A stretch of DNA of 64,000 bases from Enoplosus armatus (taxonomy: Eukaryota; Chordata; Actinopteri; Centrarchiformes; Enoplosidae). How positions within the stretch are numbered: position 1 is the first letter of the stretch; each line of letters starts with the position of its first letter. Of the stretch, positions 61,954 to 64,000 are shown piece by piece. A model generated the notes under the pieces. The model saw only the letters and a program-made list of their open reading frames with translations, did no database searches and was not told the origin of the DNA. The position numbers were made by a program, and so were the translations under genes. The DNA lies in the NCBI RefSeq assembly GCF_043641665.1, contig NC_092181.1, positions 2,733,421 to 2,797,420 of the forward strand. The letters are read 5' to 3'.

Positions 61954-64000
61954 TCACAGGCTTGTTCCCATGGCAATGACGTCTTTAGGTAGACCGGCCA
62001 TGTTTATGGGTTTGAAGGAGCCCAGTTCAGTGTAAAAACTGAGCATCCTCCGATCGCTCTGCCTCAGTTCACAGAACACTCCTCTGGACCCTTAAAAGTT
62101 AGGGAAAAGGAAACAAAGATGGTGCTTGAGATTTTATCTTTATTCTCCAAAGTCCTAGAAAAGGATGAGGAGTATGTTTTAAAAAGGAATGCTGAAAAAC
62201 TGATTGCTGTGAACGGTTGCTGTGAATGACCCCCTTACAATCGGCAGGGGGGCTGGCAGGTGTTGAGCTGTTGTGACAATGCCTGAAAGGCTCTTGTGGA
62301 AAACACGCAGCCTGTTAAACCTCAGTTTGTGAATTAGTTGCAGGCCTGTTCCGTGAGACGCATCAAGAATTATCTAAAGGCATTGTGCGACCTACCACTG
62401 CTCCTGATGGAGGACAACAGTCGACCAATCATACGCTTTGCCGGAGAGGGGTCAGTGACCCGGGGCAGCACTTGAATGGTAACCAAGGAGGGGAAGTCCT
62501 GGAACACTGAATCACTTACTGCCCTCTAGAGGTACAAGACAAAATAAAAGACAGACTAATAGCAATATAGACCCATACAAATTGGTATTCTGGAGAACGA
62601 TTAGATGTTGCATTTGATCACCTGAGTCTTGGCTGCGGCTGGTTTGGTGTCGGTGAGCGCCAGGGCGTAACCACACATCCCAATCTCATCCTCCAGGACG
62701 AGGGCACACTGAGGGGAAGGGGAGACTTCACCTGTGGACAGGCTGCAGCGGGGCAGAGACAACCTTGAAGAAGATTGAGGTATAAAAGCATAAATACTCT
62801 AGAGAGAAATTAGACTCTTTCTTACCCGTCGCAGATAAGTGGAGGCTGCGTCATCCCGGGGACTTCGCCCTCTCCCGCTCTCTGCATCTCCTGGGAAATC
62901 CTTTGCACCTCCATCTGGGACACAAAACAACACTGTGCAACATCACTGCTGAAGTTGAACAAAAATGTATCACAGTGTCTGATGATCTGCCGATCTAACC
63001 TTGTCCTCGGGGCAGTACGGCCGTATGCAGTAAACCACCGACATGGGAGGATGTCTGAACAGGTCCCTGTTTCCATGGCAAGGCAGCATTCTCTGCAAGT
63101 ACACATGTACAGTATATTCATATTCATGTAGACCGACACTGAAAAATAATTGATGAGATAACAACACCATGTCCTATTAATGACAGCTATCACTGTACAC
63201 TTAGTGGGAAAAATGGTGGATTTTATATGACCTATGAGAAAAGTTTCAAACATTGCACTGAATACGTTACCTGGAACTCTCCAGAGAGGCCTCCTCTGAA
63301 GCCCCAGGGTTCAGGATCATCAGTCATTAGCTGGGCTGAGGGCTGACCCTGCCTTCCTATGGAAACCAAACATAACATTTGAAGCCTAAGAAGGTTAATT
63401 TATATGGATTTAAACTTGCTATAAATGTTATGATTTTACTTTTCTGTCACGCTGCTCCCCGTTGAAAATGAACAGGACGTCATCGAGCCCTGTGTGTAAT
63501 TACTCCTTAAAAGTCATCTAAGTAGGTGGGTGTAAGAGAAGTCTGTGTAGTTTGAGCATCACTAGAAGATTCTGATTTTCCCACCTAGCGTTTTCACGTA
63601 GGCTCGAGCCAGGCCGACCCCGCTCTTGATGTCGCAGATGTAGTTGTAGAGGTCGTACAGAATGCAGCGGTTTGGGGCATTTGACAGACGATTGAACATC
63701 TGCACCACCGCCTCGCACATGTCATCGAACTGCTGTGCTCTCGAGCACCACTCTGCTGTCTGCAGGCATAAATGTTCTGGATCAAGAAACATTACTCACA
63801 ACACTCTCTGCTTTTGAAAAAGTATAAATACACACAACGCCACCTTGTCTGTCTCCGCGGTGGCAGCCTGATGGTGGTTCTTGAGCCAGTCCAGCTCCTG
63901 CAGCATGGTCCTGGCTGTCGGCCCGTGTTCGTACGGCAGGTAGAAGAGTTCGGACAGCAGCTTCAGGTCATCCAGGGTCAGGGGCTCTGCTGTGTACAGC
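61954..64000 (-). CDS. ogal: O-GlcNAcase-like protein, C-terminal part (5' end outside window)
   Basis: Minus-strand exons: 64000-63844 (continuing outside), 63759-63585, 63356-63271, 63092-63000, 62914-62826, 62742-62622, 62525-62396, 62090-61954; phases agree, about 328 residues to TGA. The sequence tracks human OGA (MGEA5): [78 protein letters not shown], then the C-terminal acetyltransferase-like fold ending [13 protein letters not shown] and [11 protein letters not shown]. The catalytic GH84 domain would lie outside the window, so activity cannot be judged. Identity to OGA is only moderate, and the acetyltransferase-like part lacks about 40 residues between [12 protein letters not shown] and DFPSLV. 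I take it as the fish OGA paralogue (OGA-like; formerly mgea5-like) rather than oga itself. The symbol is tentative. Confidence 0.85.

Overview
The window is a stretch of nuclear DNA from a ray-finned (teleost) fish. Genes are short-exon, GT-AG spliced and on both strands; dinucleotide microsatellites are frequent; and the introns hold repeats familiar from fish genomes (Tc1-like transposons, tRNA-derived SINEs, fold-back elements). There are no operons, CRISPR arrays or bacterial features. All gene models below were assembled by reading splice sites and checking that exon phases join; none was tested against transcripts or databases.

Layout: (1) 28-1366 (+), the 3' end of NOTUM, the secreted Wnt deacylase. 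(2) 12159-2861 (-), a complete tmc6 (EVER1-type) gene of 19 coding exons. (3) 17236-24002 (+), a complete tmc8 (EVER2-type) gene of 16 coding exons, divergent from tmc6. (4) 24513-29595 (+) and 30086-34538 (+), two tandem paralogous transmembrane immunoglobulin-superfamily genes with four Ig domains each. (5) 34875-40380 (+), syngr2 (synaptogyrin-2). (6) 45804-43217 (-), tk1 (cytosolic thymidine kinase). (7) 46459-48060, a nearly intact Tc1-like transposon between the head-to-head tk1 and afmid genes. (8) 48585-53317 (+), afmid (kynurenine formamidase). (9) about 55000-60684 (+), cant1 (calcium-activated nucleotidase). (10) 64000-61954 (-), the 3' part of an O-GlcNAcase-like gene.

The block tmc6-tmc8-Ig genes-syngr2-tk1-afmid matches the gene order of human 17q25 (TMC6-TMC8-C17orf99/IL-40-SYNGR2-TK1-AFMID); NOTUM and CANT1 are also on human 17q25 but in other positions. 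BIRC5, next to AFMID in human, is not visible here. The two Ig genes sit where mammals carry C17orf99, which encodes the cytokine IL-40, reported as mammal-specific. They are membrane proteins with four Ig domains and are the most interesting content of the window.

The genes do not form one pathway. TMC6 and TMC8 are known partners in an endoplasmic-reticulum complex. TK1 (nucleotide salvage), AFMID (tryptophan catabolism), CANT1 (Golgi nucleoside diphosphate hydrolysis) and the O-GlcNAcase-like protein are housekeeping or metabolic genes that keep their old neighbourhood.
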